Positions 1-11,022 of a stretch of DNA of 64,000 nt are shown here, piece by piece; the first letter of the stretch is position 1; each line of letters opens with the position of its first letter. The translations under genes were made by a program, and so were the position numbers. Source of the DNA: Lumbricus rubellus. Its lineage: Eukaryota; Annelida; Clitellata; Crassiclitellata; Lumbricidae. Below the pieces are notes generated by a model. The model searched no databases, had not been told where the DNA came from, and worked only from the letters and a program-made list of their open reading frames with translations. The stretch is from positions 51,406,898-51,470,897 of the forward strand of contig OX243811.1 in NCBI GenBank assembly GCA_945859605.1. The letters are read 5' to 3'.

Positions 1-95
1 CAAGGTTCTTACGCGGCCAGGTGGATTCGAACCTCGAACCTTCCGGCTCCAAGGCAACGACGCCACCACTACACCACCGCGCCCCACTTTTAGGG
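1..95 (-). repeat. tRNA-derived SINE head, truncated by window edge
   Basis: Read on the minus strand, an A-box-like TGGTGTAGTGGTGGCG and a B box GGTTCGAATCC have tRNA spacing and lie in a GC-rich block. Related heads occur at 7110-7180 and 15861-15925. There is no perfect cloverleaf, so I read it as a SINE promoter and not a functional tRNA. The stretch from 96 to 888 holds no gene that I can support. Confidence 0.5.
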
Positions 96-1014
96 TTGGA
101 GGGATTAAACCCCCATGGACTTAGGGAAAACCTTTTAAAATGTTTTCATACACTAATATAAAAAAAAATCGGCCATAACACCCCCCTTTCAAAAATTCTT
201 GGCTACGCCATTGGGTACAAATAAATGTTTTCAATCTCTTAACTCACCTGTCAGCTTCAGTGCTACTCTTTGTGCTAGCTAACAGTCATGTTTTGTTGAA
301 CTAGCAGAAATCTGCCGACATGGGCGCCCGCACATAGGGGCAAGGGGGGCACTTGCACCCTGGAAAATTGAAACCAATTTTTCTATTTTTCTCACTACTA
401 CTTTTGGGGTTTATAACAAATTTCTTCACATTAGAGAATTAAAAAGGCTGCTTTTAACTAATACTTTTTAAACAAATTTCCTTGCAAAAAGAAACAATAG
501 GCTAATATTCATATTAGAAATTTTAAAAAGTGAAAATGAGAAATTTATGCAAAGAAACCTCTGTGAAAAATACCCATGCATGTTCTTAACTCCCCGCTTT
601 GCATTTTTTGTCCTCTTGCTAAAATTGTTTTTAACGTTGACCATCGTGTTTTGCCCCCTCCTGCAAATATTTTTTCTTAGGTTGACCCATGCTTCGATTG
701 GAATTGTTGATAAATTTAAGAGTTCGTTGTAGACTTCCTTAACATTTCAATAACAAGCTATAGGCTAGATATTGCAATCCCCACTCCTACACGTTTATTT
801 GCATGCATGCTTGTCCTTTTCTCTGTCAATATGACATTGTGAGTCAATCTGTTTGCACTTCTATCTACGTCTGTTTACATGAACGTTATTAACCCTCGAG
901 TGCCCAAGCGGATGGGGGATCCGATTGGACCCCAGGCCTGTTTTTCCCGGAAAACTTTTTAAAGGCTATGGATCTGCAGAAATGCTTTTAGGTATTCATA
1001 GACCAACCATTTCG

Positions 1015-2244
1015 GATGCTAGGACAAAATGTCCCCGGACAAATTGTCCCGGACAAAATGTCCCTGGACAAAGTTCCCGGACAAAATGTCCCTGGACAAA
1101 AAGTCCCCGGAGAAATTGTCCCCGGACAAAAAGTCCCCGAACAAAAATGTCCCTGGACAAAAAGTCCCCGGATAAAAAGTCACCGAATAAGGATGTCCCC
1201 GGACAAAAAGTCCCCGGACATATAGTCCCTTTAAAGAACATAAAATCGCCGTTCTTCACGAGTCCCTCTGTCTTTTGACAACAGTTACTTATGCAAAAAT
1301 TTATTGTCAGTGTTATTAGATCTATAAACCTTCTAGTTAGGCCCTATGCTTTTCTTGGTGTTTACTCTAAAGTAATTCCGATAAAACAAATGGCATGATT
1401 GGAAATTAGCAAAAATAGCGAATACATAGGCCTAATAAAAACAATAAATGTCAAAATATATTACTGGGTGATAATGTGGCTTCCACGGCCCCATTATTAT
1501 TGGTTCACGGGTTGGAATGGACGCCAGCCCACTTTTTCGTCTGAAGCCACCCGAGTCACGGCCCTGTCTAAATCCAGTGCACAACGGTTGCTCACCGTAG
1601 GCTTCCCATAATCGCAGTCCCTGTCTAGAAAAGTTCTGAGTCAATCGCTTCTGTAAGAGAGAATACCCTAGCCCAGTTAGCTATATCGGTAAGAAAGCTG
1701 GCGGCCGCGCGTATGTGAAATAGAGCGTGCGGGCCGCGGTTCGATTCCAGAAGGTGGCTATTTCAGATATACAAAATTCCGGGCTGGCACGGTCTGTCCA
1801 CGGGGACCTAAATGGCGTGGCGTCCATTCAAACGGGCGAGTGGTGGTGAAGAATCTCACACTCAGGGTCGAAGCCATATTAAGACGGCCGCCATATAAAA
1901 TCCGATTGTCTCACCAGAAAAACACATCTTATTGGAAAAGATACTTTTCTGCCAGACGGACTCTTCTTGCCAATGTATGCTACCTGTTGGTATAGGGGCT
2001 GTGTTCTAGGTAGCCCTACCATTTTACTAGGGACATTTTATCCGGGGACTTTTTGTCCGGGGACATTTAATGCTGAGACTTTGTGTCCGGATACATTTTA
2101 TCCGGGACTTTTTGTCTACGGACATTTTATCCGGGGACATTTTGTCCGGAGACATTTTGTCCGAGGACATTTTGTCCGGGGACATTTTGTCCGGGGACAT
2201 TTTGTCCGGGGACATTTTGTCCGGGGACATTTTGTCCGTCCACG
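1015..2244. mobile_element. Fold-back element E1 with minisatellite terminal inverted repeats
   Basis: The left end is about 14 tandem boxes of the type CCCCGGACAAAATGT (1021-1230). The right end is the reverse complement, GGGGACATTTTGTCC, repeated (2030-2240). Near-identical 9-mers flank it: ACCATTTCG at 1006-1014 and ACCATTTGG at 2245-2253 (8/9 match). The interior holds a tRNA-like SINE fragment and no transposase. The overlapping open frames in the arrays are repeat artefacts and not genes. Confidence 0.7.
1672..1890 (+). repeat. tRNA-derived SINE inside E1
   Basis: The head contains AGTTAGCTATATCGGTAAG (A-box-like) and, about 60 bases later, GCGGTTCGATTCC (B-box-like). A body follows that ends near the GCCATATTAAG segment. 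A related head with better preserved boundaries occurs at 14242. Confidence 0.45.
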
Positions 2245-2336
2245 ACCATTTGGGCATAGAATGGTATATTTTGCGTGAGTATTGTCCTACCCTGTACACC
2301 ACAACCACAGCATATACTAAGGGTACCGCAAGATAT

Positions 2337-2492
2337 GCCAGGACGATTCATCCCCGGACGATTCATCCCGGATGATTCATCCAGTCGACGTTTCATCCCC
2401 GGACGGTTCATCCCCGGACGGTTCATACAGCGGACGGTTCATCCAGTGGACGGTTCATCCCAGGCCGTTTCATCCCAGGACGTTTCATCCCA
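2337..2492. repeat. Minisatellite of CCCCGGACGGTTCATC-type units
   Basis: About nine copies of a roughly 17-bp unit (variants GGACGATTCATC, GGACGGTTCATC, GGACGTTTCATC). It shares the CCGGAC core with the fold-back termini but has no inverted partner nearby. It may be one surviving end of another element. Confidence 0.7.
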
Positions 2493-3148
2493 ATGGACAA
2501 TTAATAGAGAGAATAATAATTATGAGACATTAGTCGAACCTCAAGTAGGTCCAGAATAATTTAAAATGGTATTTTATACCTGGCTTATCCTCCCCCCCTA
2601 GAAAACACTAGCCCCCATATAATAGTATCGTTTCAGCTTATATCGTTTCAATTGCATGTTTTATAGTCTTATGTTTTCTTTTATTACATTGAATTGCATG
2701 CTATATAGGGTTACTTGTTTGATATAATATACAAGCGTATAGGCTTCCTTCGGTAAATAACGCAAGCAAGCATAAATTAATTATAATGTGTCACGAGATT
2801 TTTACACTATTATTTTACACCAGGTCGTGCAACTGTAATATAAGATACATCAGACGATTGCAAATTCATTTGGGATTACATAGAACCAAATTCTGTTACG
2901 ATATTCCAATCCCTTCTCAAGAAATTAGCATGAAAACCCTGGGGTCCGCGCGGACCCCCCTTGGGCTTTTGTGTACCAAAAAATACCTTGGGCACTCAAA
3001 TGTTAATTTATTATGTTTAGGTCTGCCTGCTGGTGTGTGCCATGCACTGGTCTACATGTCTACAGGCCTACATGTCTGTCATTTTCTGTGACTATCCGGT
3101 TTTATGACTGTTCGTGAATATGTATAATTAATTATATTCTTCAGACGT

Positions 3149-3222
3149 GGTTGGGCTGGGAGCGCCACAGAGTAGCTCCTTGAAGAGGCGCTATAGTATT
3201 TTCCGAATGAATGAATGAATGT
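3149..3222 (+). repeat. SINE 3' tail (GGCGCTATA family)
   Basis: The order GGGCTGGGAGCGCC ... CTTGAAGAGGCGCTATA followed by (GAAT)n recurs at 38640-38708 and 53121-53193. Shorter traces occur at 4690-4900, 17096-17160, 22310-22360, 49170-49230, 54430-54510, 56862-56895 and 63845-63920. The shared 3' end followed by simple repeats is typical of a SINE family. Confidence 0.5.
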
Positions 3223-3552
3223 AAAACTGCGTGTATAATAATTATTAGAGCCTGTATCAGGGCTGTCTTATCAGGGCCATCTTATCCAGTAGGCACAGTA
3301 TAGGCACTGTGCCTTGGGCCTACGAACTTTTTAGGGGCCCACGAAATCCTGAGAAAAAAATATTAGGCTAAAATATAAATGCAGTGATTGGTCAATGACC
3401 GGAAAAAACAAACAGAAAACGAAAACTTGAACTTTTTTCAAGGCTAGAGTTAGCCAATGAAACAGTAACATTATTTAGCTAAGCTATATTATGTGAACTT
3501 TGCGGCTCTTTGCATTCGCGAAATCTCTTATAACGTCTTTAAATGTCATTTC

Positions 3553-3939
3553 TCACATTAAGTCGTTTTCAATTGAAAGAAATGCAAGGGAGGATATTCG
3601 TGACTGTCCCATCGTTGACCGATGGTAATTTTTGATAATTTTCAGTTTAGAAAAAGAACGTTCACCTTCACAACTTGTTCTGAAGATAGAAATATAAATT
3701 CGAAAAGCAATATTGACATTTGGAAAACTGTAGACCTGCTTGTCAGCTATTTGCGACCTAATCATTTCAGCTACAGATTTATTGTCTGCAAACATTCGAG
3801 AAAACAAAAGAAATTCGTTAATAAATGCATCTTCTAGATTACATGGATATATCTCAATTAATGCTTTTGCTCTAATAACTATTTTTTCAGTTGATAAAGT
3901 AGATTGAGATTTAAAATCCAAACTGAAATAGTTTAGCAT
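3553..3939 (-). pseudogene. hAT transposase C-terminal fragment (left arm)
   Basis: A 128-residue open frame ending in the hAT dimerisation domain. Visible motifs are FRTSCEGERSFSKLKIIKN, then RSTMGQSRISSLAFLSIEND, the conserved ERSFS..K.IK..LR..M.Q.RL..L..L.IE pattern of hAT C-termini. No N-terminal BED finger or catalytic part is present, so it is a remnant. It mirrors the plus-strand fragment at 4337-4687. Confidence 0.85.
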
Positions 3940-4336
3940 AATTTTAAGAAATAATGTAAATGTGTTGCAATTTGAATTAATGCAGAGTTGAGTTGGATAG
4001 GCCCTAGGGGCCTACGAATAGTCGGAATAGATCAATATGCAAAAGTGCCTAGGGCCTACGACGACCATAAGACGGCCCTGCGTCTTATGGTCATCGTAGG
4101 CCCTAGGCACTTTTGCATATTGATCTATTCGTAGGCCCCTAGGGTCTATCCAACTCAACTCTGCATTAATTCAAATTGCAACACATTTACATTATTTCTT
4201 AAAATTATGCTAAACCATGTTTTGTGAACGTATTTCAGTTTTGATTTTAAATGTCAATTTACTTTATCAACTGAAGAAATAGTGATTAGAGCAAAAGCAT
4301 TAATTGAGATAGGCCTATATCCATGTGATCTAGAAG

Positions 4337-4687
4337 ATGCGTTTATTGACGAATTTCTTTTTGTTTTCTCGAATGTTTGCAGATAGTAAATCTGTAGCTG
4401 AAATGATTAGGTCACAAATAGCTGACAAGCAGGTCTCCAGTTTTCCAAATGTCAATATTGCTATTCAAATTTATATTTCTATCTTCAGAACAAGTTGTGA
4501 AGGTGAACGTTCTTTTTCGAAACTGAAAATTATCAAAAATCACCTTCGGTCAACGATGGGACAGTCACGAATATCCTCCCTTGCATTTCTTTCAATTGAA
4601 AACGACTTAATGCGAGAAATGACATTTGAAGACGTTATAAGCGATTTCACGATTCATGCAAAGAGCCGAAAAGTTAACATAATATAA
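4337..4687 (+). pseudogene. hAT transposase C-terminal fragment (right arm)
   Basis: A 116-residue open frame with the same dimerisation motif as the left arm (CEGERSFSKLKIIKN ... LRSTMGQSRISSLAFLSIEN) and a natural end at MREMTFEDVISDF...KSRKV. It is nearly identical in reverse complement to 3553-3939. The catalytic regions are missing, so it is not autonomous. Confidence 0.85.
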
Positions 4688-5164
4688 TTGTAATTGATTG
4701 TAATTGTAATTATAATTGAACATTTATATAGCGCCGCTCACAGATTCAGTAGCGCTCCCGGCCATAGTTAACACTTCCCCTAACAAATAGTATGGTTTAC
4801 CCAACCCATTGCCCATGTAATGTAATTAAGGATTTATAGCGCCTCTTGAAGAGTAACTATGCAGAGGCGCACATAGTGGGAGAACATCCGCCCTATCTAA
4901 GCCTCAGATGTTAGAGTTATCATCTGAAGAAATAGTGATTAGAGCCAATATAGCTTGGCTAATGTTACTGTTTCATTGGCTAACTCTAGCCTTGAAAAAG
5001 TTAGCAAGTTTTCGTTTTCTGTTTGTTTTTCCGGTCATTGACCAATCACTGCATTTATATTTTAATATTTTTTCTCAGGATTTCGTAGGCCCCTAAAAAG
5101 TTCGTAGGCCCTAGGCACAGTGCCTACTGTGCCTACTGGATAAGATGGCCCTGGCCTGTATATT

Positions 5165-5400
5165 CGAATGTGTGAGTGTGTGTGTATGTGCGTCTGTTCA
5201 ATGTTCATAATGTTATTTTATGTCAGTCCTGGGGCCAGGAACGCTGGTGGTCGGACGGGAGGTATGGTAAGCAGGCAGGCAGACAGGTAGGCAGGAAGAC
5301 AGGCAGTATAGATAGACAGACAGACAGCGGGCGGGTGGGTGTGAGAGGGGCGGGCGAGCAGACAGCCAGGCAGACAGGTAGAGATACAAACATATATAGG
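5165..5400. repeat. Simple repeats: (GT)n then GGCAGACA-type microsatellite
   Basis: A short TG tract (5170-5195) is followed by imperfect GCAGGCAGACAGGTAG-type repeats (5268-5385). The open frames here are low-complexity. From 5400 to 5876 I see no gene. Confidence 0.7.
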
Positions 5401-5885
5401 CCCTACATGCAGATTATTTATATTGCTTCGAGTGCAATTCACACAGGCGGAGGTATCTATGCAACGTTTAATTAGGCCTATCTTACACTACATATTCACT
5501 AAATCAAGGTAGGAATATAATAGTGTCCATGAATAGAAGACAGGGTTATTCTCATAAGGAAATTAACGAACAAACTCACAAAAATAAAAACAGCTTGAGA
5601 TCATAACTAGAGAAATCTAATCCAAATATGCACTGTTGATGAGAGGACACAACACGGACTTTTCCACAAAACTGCATAGTGACAGAAGTAATGCCAATTG
5701 CATATATGGCTAATCACCTTCTTCTTCTGGTTCTCTGCCCCTAGGCAGGTTCGGTTGTCCAATGTCGCCACTCTTCCCTCCTCTGGGCCTTCTCCTTTAA
5801 TCCATTTCAGATCTCTCCTTTAATCACTCTCCTTTAATCCATTTTTCTCCATTGGCTAATTAGTAATCACCAATGCATCATAATC

Positions 5886-6516
5886 GGATGTAGGACATTT
5901 ACCCCCCTGGACATATTCCCCCCCGGACATATTCCACCCCGGACATTTACCCCCCCCCCCCCTTCGGACGTTTCCCCCCCCCCGACCTAGGACATTTCCC
6001 CCCCTTCCATAAGGGTCCCTATGTTAATGAATGACTGCACTAACCCTATCACTAACCCTAACCGACCCTCACGATGCCTAACCTGACCCTAACCTACAGT
6101 CACGATGCCTAACCTATGTTAATGAATGACTGCACTAACCCTATCACTAACCCTAACCGACCCTCACCATGCCTAACCTGATCCTAACTGACCCTCACGA
6201 TGCCTAACCTGACCCTAACCGATAGTCACGATGCCTAATCTATGTTAATGAAGGACTGCACTAACCCTATTACTAACCCTAACCGACCCTCACCATGCCT
6301 AACCTGACCTAACCGACCCTCACGATGCCTAACCTTAACCTAACCAACCCTCACGATGCCTAACCTATAATATGTACAGAGGGGGGGAAATTGTCCGGGG
6401 GGGGTAAATGTCCTAGTCAAAAACGGGGGGGAAAACGTCCGGGGGGGTAACTGTCCGGGGGGAATATGTCCGGGGGGGAATATGTCCGGGGGGGGGGGGG
6501 TAAATGTCCGTTCCCC
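5886..6516. mobile_element. Fold-back element E2 with CGGACATWT boxes, perfect 9-bp TSD
   Basis: It starts GGATGTAGGACATTTAC and ends GTAAATGTCCGTTCCCC. C-rich boxes (CCCCCGGACATATTCC, CCCCGGACATTTACC) fill 5900-6005, and their reverse complements fill 6378-6510. The flanks carry ATCATAATC exactly (5877-5885 and 6517-6525). The interior is tandem repeats of a segment containing CACTAACCCTAACCGACCC, CACGATGCCTAACCT and TTAATGAATGACTGCAC. No coding sequence. Confidence 0.85.
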
Positions 6517-6860
6517 ATCATAATCTGACTAAGACCGCGTGTCCACAGTTATTTATTTAAAACAAGTAAAATCACAGACAAGAGTGCACAGAATGCACAA
6601 GATCAGTGGCAAAGGGAAACATTAATTTAATTGCAACCACACATGTTGTTAATTCCAGATATATATGCATAATATATGCCATTGGTTTGTTTGTTTTGTT
6701 TGTTTGCATGTGCACTTGCAATAGCGGTCCTTCAATCTCACTACCGAGAGGCGCTCCAGACTACAGCGCGGACACACCATGTGCACCTGAGTCTTACGCA
6801 GGAGCGCTGGTGAGAGAAGGACTTGCCTAAGGTCTCTACGCCGTGGCTTAAGGTGGATTC

Positions 6861-7100
6861 GGTAACGACCCACTATTTCAAGGGTCCGCTATTCCGAGGG
6901 TCCGCTATTCCGAAAGTGTGGAGGTCACCGTCACTGCGTAGGCCTATAACTACATGTGAACAAACAGAGGAGATTATCAGTTATTTGACGCGTGTGAGTA
7001 GTGTGGCGTCGTGGGAGTCGGTTTGGGTCAGGTTAGGGTTAGGAATAAAGTTAGTGCGGTCATTCGGAAAAGCGGACCCTCGGGATAGTGGACCCAACCC
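6861..7100. mobile_element. Short fold-back element E3 with GGGTCCGCTATTCCGA boxes, perfect 9-bp TSD
   Basis: Two copies of GGGTCCGCTATTCCGA occupy the left end (6880-6912). GCGGACCCTCGGGATAGTGG (7061-7091) is the inverted counterpart. GGTGGATTC flanks both sides exactly (6852-6860 and 7101-7109). The interior includes GTCAGGTTAGGGTTAGG, matching in inverse orientation the CCTAACC module of E2, E4 and E5. It is inserted in tRNA-SINE-like sequence that resumes at 7101. Confidence 0.75.
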
Positions 7101-7180
7101 GGTGGATTCTAACCTGGAGCCTTCCGGCTAAAAGGCAACGAGTATACCAACTAGGTCTACACCACCGCGCCACACGTGTT
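7101..7180 (-). repeat. tRNA-derived SINE head interrupted by E3
   Basis: On the minus strand the sequence has the GCGCGGTGGTGTAGACC / GGTTAGAATCCACC order seen at 1-95. The GGTGGATTC inside it was duplicated by the E3 insertion. Confidence 0.45.
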
Positions 7181-7301
7181 TCAGCTGCTAAAATGATGCG
7201 ACAAGTAAGTTCGTTTGACAAGGGGCCATTAGTTCTACAGCGACTTGTTTTTTGATAATATTATTTGCATGCATGCAATATCCAAGTCTGGGACGCTGAG
7301 C

Positions 7302-7870
7302 GAATGTAGGTCATTTCCCCCCGGACATATTCCCTCTGGACATATTCCCTCGGACATTTACCCCCCGGACGTTTCCCCCCGACCTAGGACATCCCCCCAT
7401 AAGGGTCCCTATGTTAATGAATGACTGCACTAACCCTACCACTAACCCTAACCGAACCTCACGATGCCTAACCTGACACTAACCGACCCTCACGATGCCT
7501 AACCTATGTTAATGAATGACTGCACTAACCCTACCACTAACCCTAACCGACCCTCACGATGCCTAACCTGACACTAACCGACCCTCGCGATGCCTAACCT
7601 ATGTTAATGAATGACTGCACTAACCCTTTGGCTAACCCTAACCGACCCTGACGATGCCTAACCTGACACTAACCGACCCTGACGATGCCTAACCTGAACC
7701 TAACCAACCCTCACGATGCCTAACCTATATGCACAGAGGGGGAAATTGTCCGGGTGGGGGGGGGGGTGGTAAATGTTCTAGTCAAAAACGGTGGGAAACG
7801 TACGGGAGGTAATTGTACGGGGGAATATGTACGGGAGGAATATGTCCGGGGGGTTAAATGTCCGGCTACC
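7302..7870. mobile_element. Fold-back element E4 (E2 subfamily)
   Basis: It starts GAATGTAGGTCATTTCC and ends ATGTCCGGCTACC, with CGGACATATTCC boxes at left (7318-7380) and their inverse at right (7738-7865). The interior repeats match E2 and E5 (TTAATGAATGACTGCAC, CTAACCCTAACCGACCC, ACGATGCCTAACCT). The candidate 9-bp duplication is degenerate: ACGCTGAGC against GCGCTGCGC (7/9), consistent with an older insertion. Confidence 0.75.
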
Positions 7871-8179
7871 GCGCTGCGCACAATGGTCTTACAAACAATA
7901 GGTGGAAACAGGCCCAGGATTATATTACATAAGTTCCAGATGATATTCTTCAACAGTCTGACGTATTCTTGGTACATCAAACAACATCTTGGTAGGGATA
8001 TGGGAGATAAGACAATCGCTGAACTCTTTGAAAGAAGCGTTAGAGTCTGAGGCGATCGTTTGCATTGGCTGTACCTCACCAGCCAACAGAGGAGGTGTAG
8101 AGAAGGCGAGATATGGTTCTATAGGCTATAGGCCTACCTTGAGAAGGGCATGATGGGGAGTCAATCATTGACTCCCCGT

Positions 8180-9374
8180 CACGTGTTGGCTAGTTACTTT
8201 TTAAAAGTAATCAGTTTTAAAGTAACCAGTTACTGGACTGCACAAAGTAACTAGTTACTGTAACTGATTACTTTGCCAAAAAGTAACTAGTTACTGATTA
8301 CAGTTACTTTTCATATTAACTATGGTTACTTTTAGTTACCACTGATCCAATTTCATTGATTGGTTCTTTCAGCATGTAATCACCAGAGTAATAGTCTGGA
8401 TGGCAAAAGCAGGCCTAAGTAACTATTAGGGAATGTAATGCCGGGACTCTGGATCCAGGGAATCCCGGACACTTTACAATACCGTAATCCAGGGATTGAC
8501 AAATTTGGAATCCAATTTTTCGGGATAATTTTTTTTTTACTGAACTACTTGACCCATTTTGCAACAATTCTTTGGTCAATAGACGCCAAAACGACAGATA
8601 AGCAGACGCCCTAGTGAAGGTAAGAGGGTGAATAGAAGAAGGTGTTTGCCAATGATCAGGCAGCGGATTTGGGTTTGCTCCCACCCATTCCTTGTTTGGT
8701 TCAATTATACAGACTATAGAGTCCTCCACACACCAATGACCCACACACCATTCAGTTGACTGACGGAACATAAACAGATGTCAGCAGCCCTGCCCGACTA
8801 GGCCTGCGACGTTACAGCGCCAAACTCTGACACGCGCTGAGACCCCACGCCCCCACCCCTATAATTACGATGACAAATGAGTGGAAGGACCTGGACATCA
8901 TACCGAGTATTACCAAGGTGTTTCAATTGATCTTGGAGTATTACAGACGGGCTCTTGTTGCCCTGGAGCTAGGCTAGCCTGCGAGATAAGTGACTAACTG
9001 GCGTATCTAACTGGTGTAGCCTATCTTGGCTAGTCTGCTGCTTGTTGTGTTCATGGCACTGTGGTCAGTCAGTGCATTGGTCACCTCGTATCGTCTGACC
9101 TAATTCCGGGTCGTCGTATGCAGAGGCTATTACCATATTCACAATGATGGCAACTTAGGCCCAGTTAAAGACCGGGCAATTTGAAATGAGCTCGACTCAC
9201 AACAATATACGTCAAACGAGAACAGAGAAAGTAACTATTGTTCTTTTAGTTACCGTTACCTGGTAAAAGTAATCAGTTACTGTAACTAGTTACTTTTTAA
9301 AAAAAGTTACTAGTTACTGCAATAGTTACCTAAAAAAGTAACTTGTTACTAGTAAGGAGTAACGCACAACACTG
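8180..9374. mobile_element. Probable non-autonomous hAT element with GTAACTAGTTAC-rich ends
   Basis: Clusters of AGTAACTAGTTACT-like palindromes lie at 8190-8340 and, inverted, at 9225-9365. The right end reads CAACACTG, which inverted is CAGTGTTG, a hAT-like terminus. The left end CACGTGTTGGCTAGTTAC is a diverged partner. I find no matching 8-bp duplication, so the boundaries are approximate. No transposase is present; the 8415-8771 frame is not supported. 7871-8179 holds no gene. Confidence 0.45.
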
Positions 9375-9452
9375 TCAATGGGTCATTAGAATTCCGAGGG
9401 TGAAGAACGACCCTGAGCAAGCACATGGTATCCCGCTGAAATGGGGGTGATG

Positions 9453-10133
9453 GGATGTAGGACATTTTCCCCCTGGACATTTTCCCCCCGGACATATTCC
9501 CCCCGGACATTTACCCCCCCCCGGAAGTTTTCCCCCCCGACCTAGGACATTCCCCCCCCATAAGGGTCCCTATGTTAATCAATGAATGACTGCAATAACC
9601 CTATCACTAACCCTAACCGACCCTCACTATGCCTAACCTGATCCTAACCGACCCTCACGATGTCTAACCTGAACCTAACCAACCCTGACGATGCCTAACC
9701 TATGTTAATGAATGACTGCACTAATCCTATCACTAACCCGAACCGACCCTCACGATGCCTAACCTGACCCTAACCGACCCTCACGATGCCTAACCTATGT
9801 TAACGAATGACTGCACTAACCCTATCACTAACCCTAACTGATCCTCACGATGCCTAACCTGACCCTAACCGACCCTCACGATGCCTAACCTATGTTAATG
9901 AATGACTGCACTAACCCTATCACTAACCCTAACCGACCCTCACGATGCCTAACCTGAACCTAACCAACCCTCACGATGCCTAACCTATAATATGTACAGA
10001 GGGGGGAAATTGTCCGGGGGGGGGGGTAAATGTCCTAGTCAAAAACGGGAGGGGGGAACGTCCGGGGGTGTAATTGTCCGGGGGAATTTGTCCAGGGGGG
10101 AATATGTCCGGGGGGGGTAAATGTCCGTTCCCC
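9453..10133. mobile_element. Fold-back element E5 (E2 subfamily), perfect 9-bp TSD
   Basis: It starts GGATGTAGGACATTTTCC and ends GTAAATGTCCGTTCCCC, nearly identical to the E2 ends. GGGGTGATG is duplicated exactly (9444-9452 and 10134-10142). Terminal boxes (CCCCCGGACATATTCC type) occupy 9470-9560 and 10003-10130. The interior is an array of about 100-bp units with CTAACCCTAACCGACCC and CACGATGCCTAACCT. No coding sequence. Confidence 0.88.
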
Positions 10134-10142
10134 GGGGTGATG

Positions 10143-11014
10143 CTACAACGTAGTCGTTAATGGTGGTCGTTAATGGTCACTTCCCGCTATGAGCATTGAA
10201 GTCATCCTCTCAGTGAAAAAGTTTCTTTCAACAGCAATGCTAAATTCATCAACGTCAATGACTTTTTCAAGAAGTTCGGCCACAAAATACGTGGAAGCTG
10301 ATAGTTTTGCATGTCACTCAAGTAACGGTCCAAAGGCTGATTTTAAGCACAATATGATTAAACTTTTCTTTTAAACTTTGTCTCGTAATGAAAGCGTTGT
10401 AGCTGCTCGCTTCCGCTGGTCATACACTATGATTAGCTTTAGGCAATCAAGGGATTTGTCCCAATGAAAACTGGAATTTCCTCTATTGAATCAGATATTT
10501 GCTCAAATGAATACTTACTTGGATGCGGTAACTTATCAATAAACCGAAATTTCATGTTAATAATTTACCTAAAAACCGCAGTAAATTTTAATACGCATTA
10601 CTGGTCACAAGTTCAGATCTAATTTTGTTGAACTTTGCTGAACGATAATAATAAGTAAAGGCTGATCAAGCATTACAGAAAGTAGATTGTTTCATTTTCT
10701 AAACTGATTCAAAATTAAATAATGAATAGCATATCATGTTGTTTGAAGCATTCGAAAATGAGAGAAGGTAAGCTTATTCAAAATAATAATAATACGCAAC
10801 TATTTATGTTGGAGCAAAGCCAAAAAAGATAGTGAACTAAATTGAACAAATTCTTTTAGAGACACTTTTTGTTATTGACACAAATACCTAATTGTCTAGC
10901 CCTATTATTGTCTTTTCATGATTTATTTCAGGTTCCTTTTTATAATGGATTTAGCTTTTGTTTGTGCTCGCCATTAGTTCTAAGTTAGCGGTTCGCGAGC
11001 TTACAGAAATTATT
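10143..11014. other. Gene-poor AT-rich stretch
   Basis: I see no supported gene, repeat or RNA here. The 61-residue frame at 10189 has no recognisable domain and no splice context. Confidence 0.4.
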
Positions 11015-11022
11015 ACGGTCTG

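Larger units (their letters stand above)
889..3006. mobile_element. piggyBac-like non-autonomous composite element
   Basis: The element is bounded by TTAA at both ends. The left terminus reads TTAACCCTCGAGTGCCCAAG and the right terminus, inverted, reads TTAACATTTGAGTGCCCAAG. Just inside each end is a GC-rich palindrome of the form GGGG-TCC...GGACCCC (about 913-932 and 2940-2958). TTAA target sites and subterminal inverted repeats are typical of piggyBac. No transposase frame is present. The interior is occupied by a later fold-back element (1015-2244) and a second minisatellite (2337-2492), so this is a nested structure. Confidence 0.55.
3258..5153. mobile_element. Palindromic pair of hAT elements with 8-bp TSD
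   Basis: Two inverted arms meet near 4080/4081, where ATAAGACGGCCCTG abuts CGTCTTATGG. The outer ends are CAGGGCTGTCTTAT and, inverted, CAGGGCCATCTTATC, typical of hAT termini. The whole block is flanked by a perfect 8-bp duplication, GCCTGTAT (3250-3257 and 5154-5161), the hAT target-site length. Both arms carry the 3' end of a transposase gene in opposite orientation. The right arm has an extra insertion of roughly 260 bp (about 4686-4950) containing SINE-tail sequence. Confidence 0.85.

Noticed and set aside
1..95. Functional tRNA gene
   Set aside because: A- and B-box-like segments exist but acceptor pairing is not convincing, and related SINE copies recur; also it is at the window edge.
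2027..2426. Open frames of MSPDKMSPDK or GQNVPGQNV repeats
   Set aside because: They are reading frames through the E1 terminal box array, open on both strands because the unit lacks stops.
5886..6516. True interstitial telomere
   Set aside because: CCCTAA occurs only as short steps within a longer 100-bp-type unit, not as a continuous hexamer tract.
5886..10133. CRISPR-like array from regularly spaced repeats
   Set aside because: The repeats are paired inverted boxes with target duplications in an animal genome; no unique equal-length spacers.
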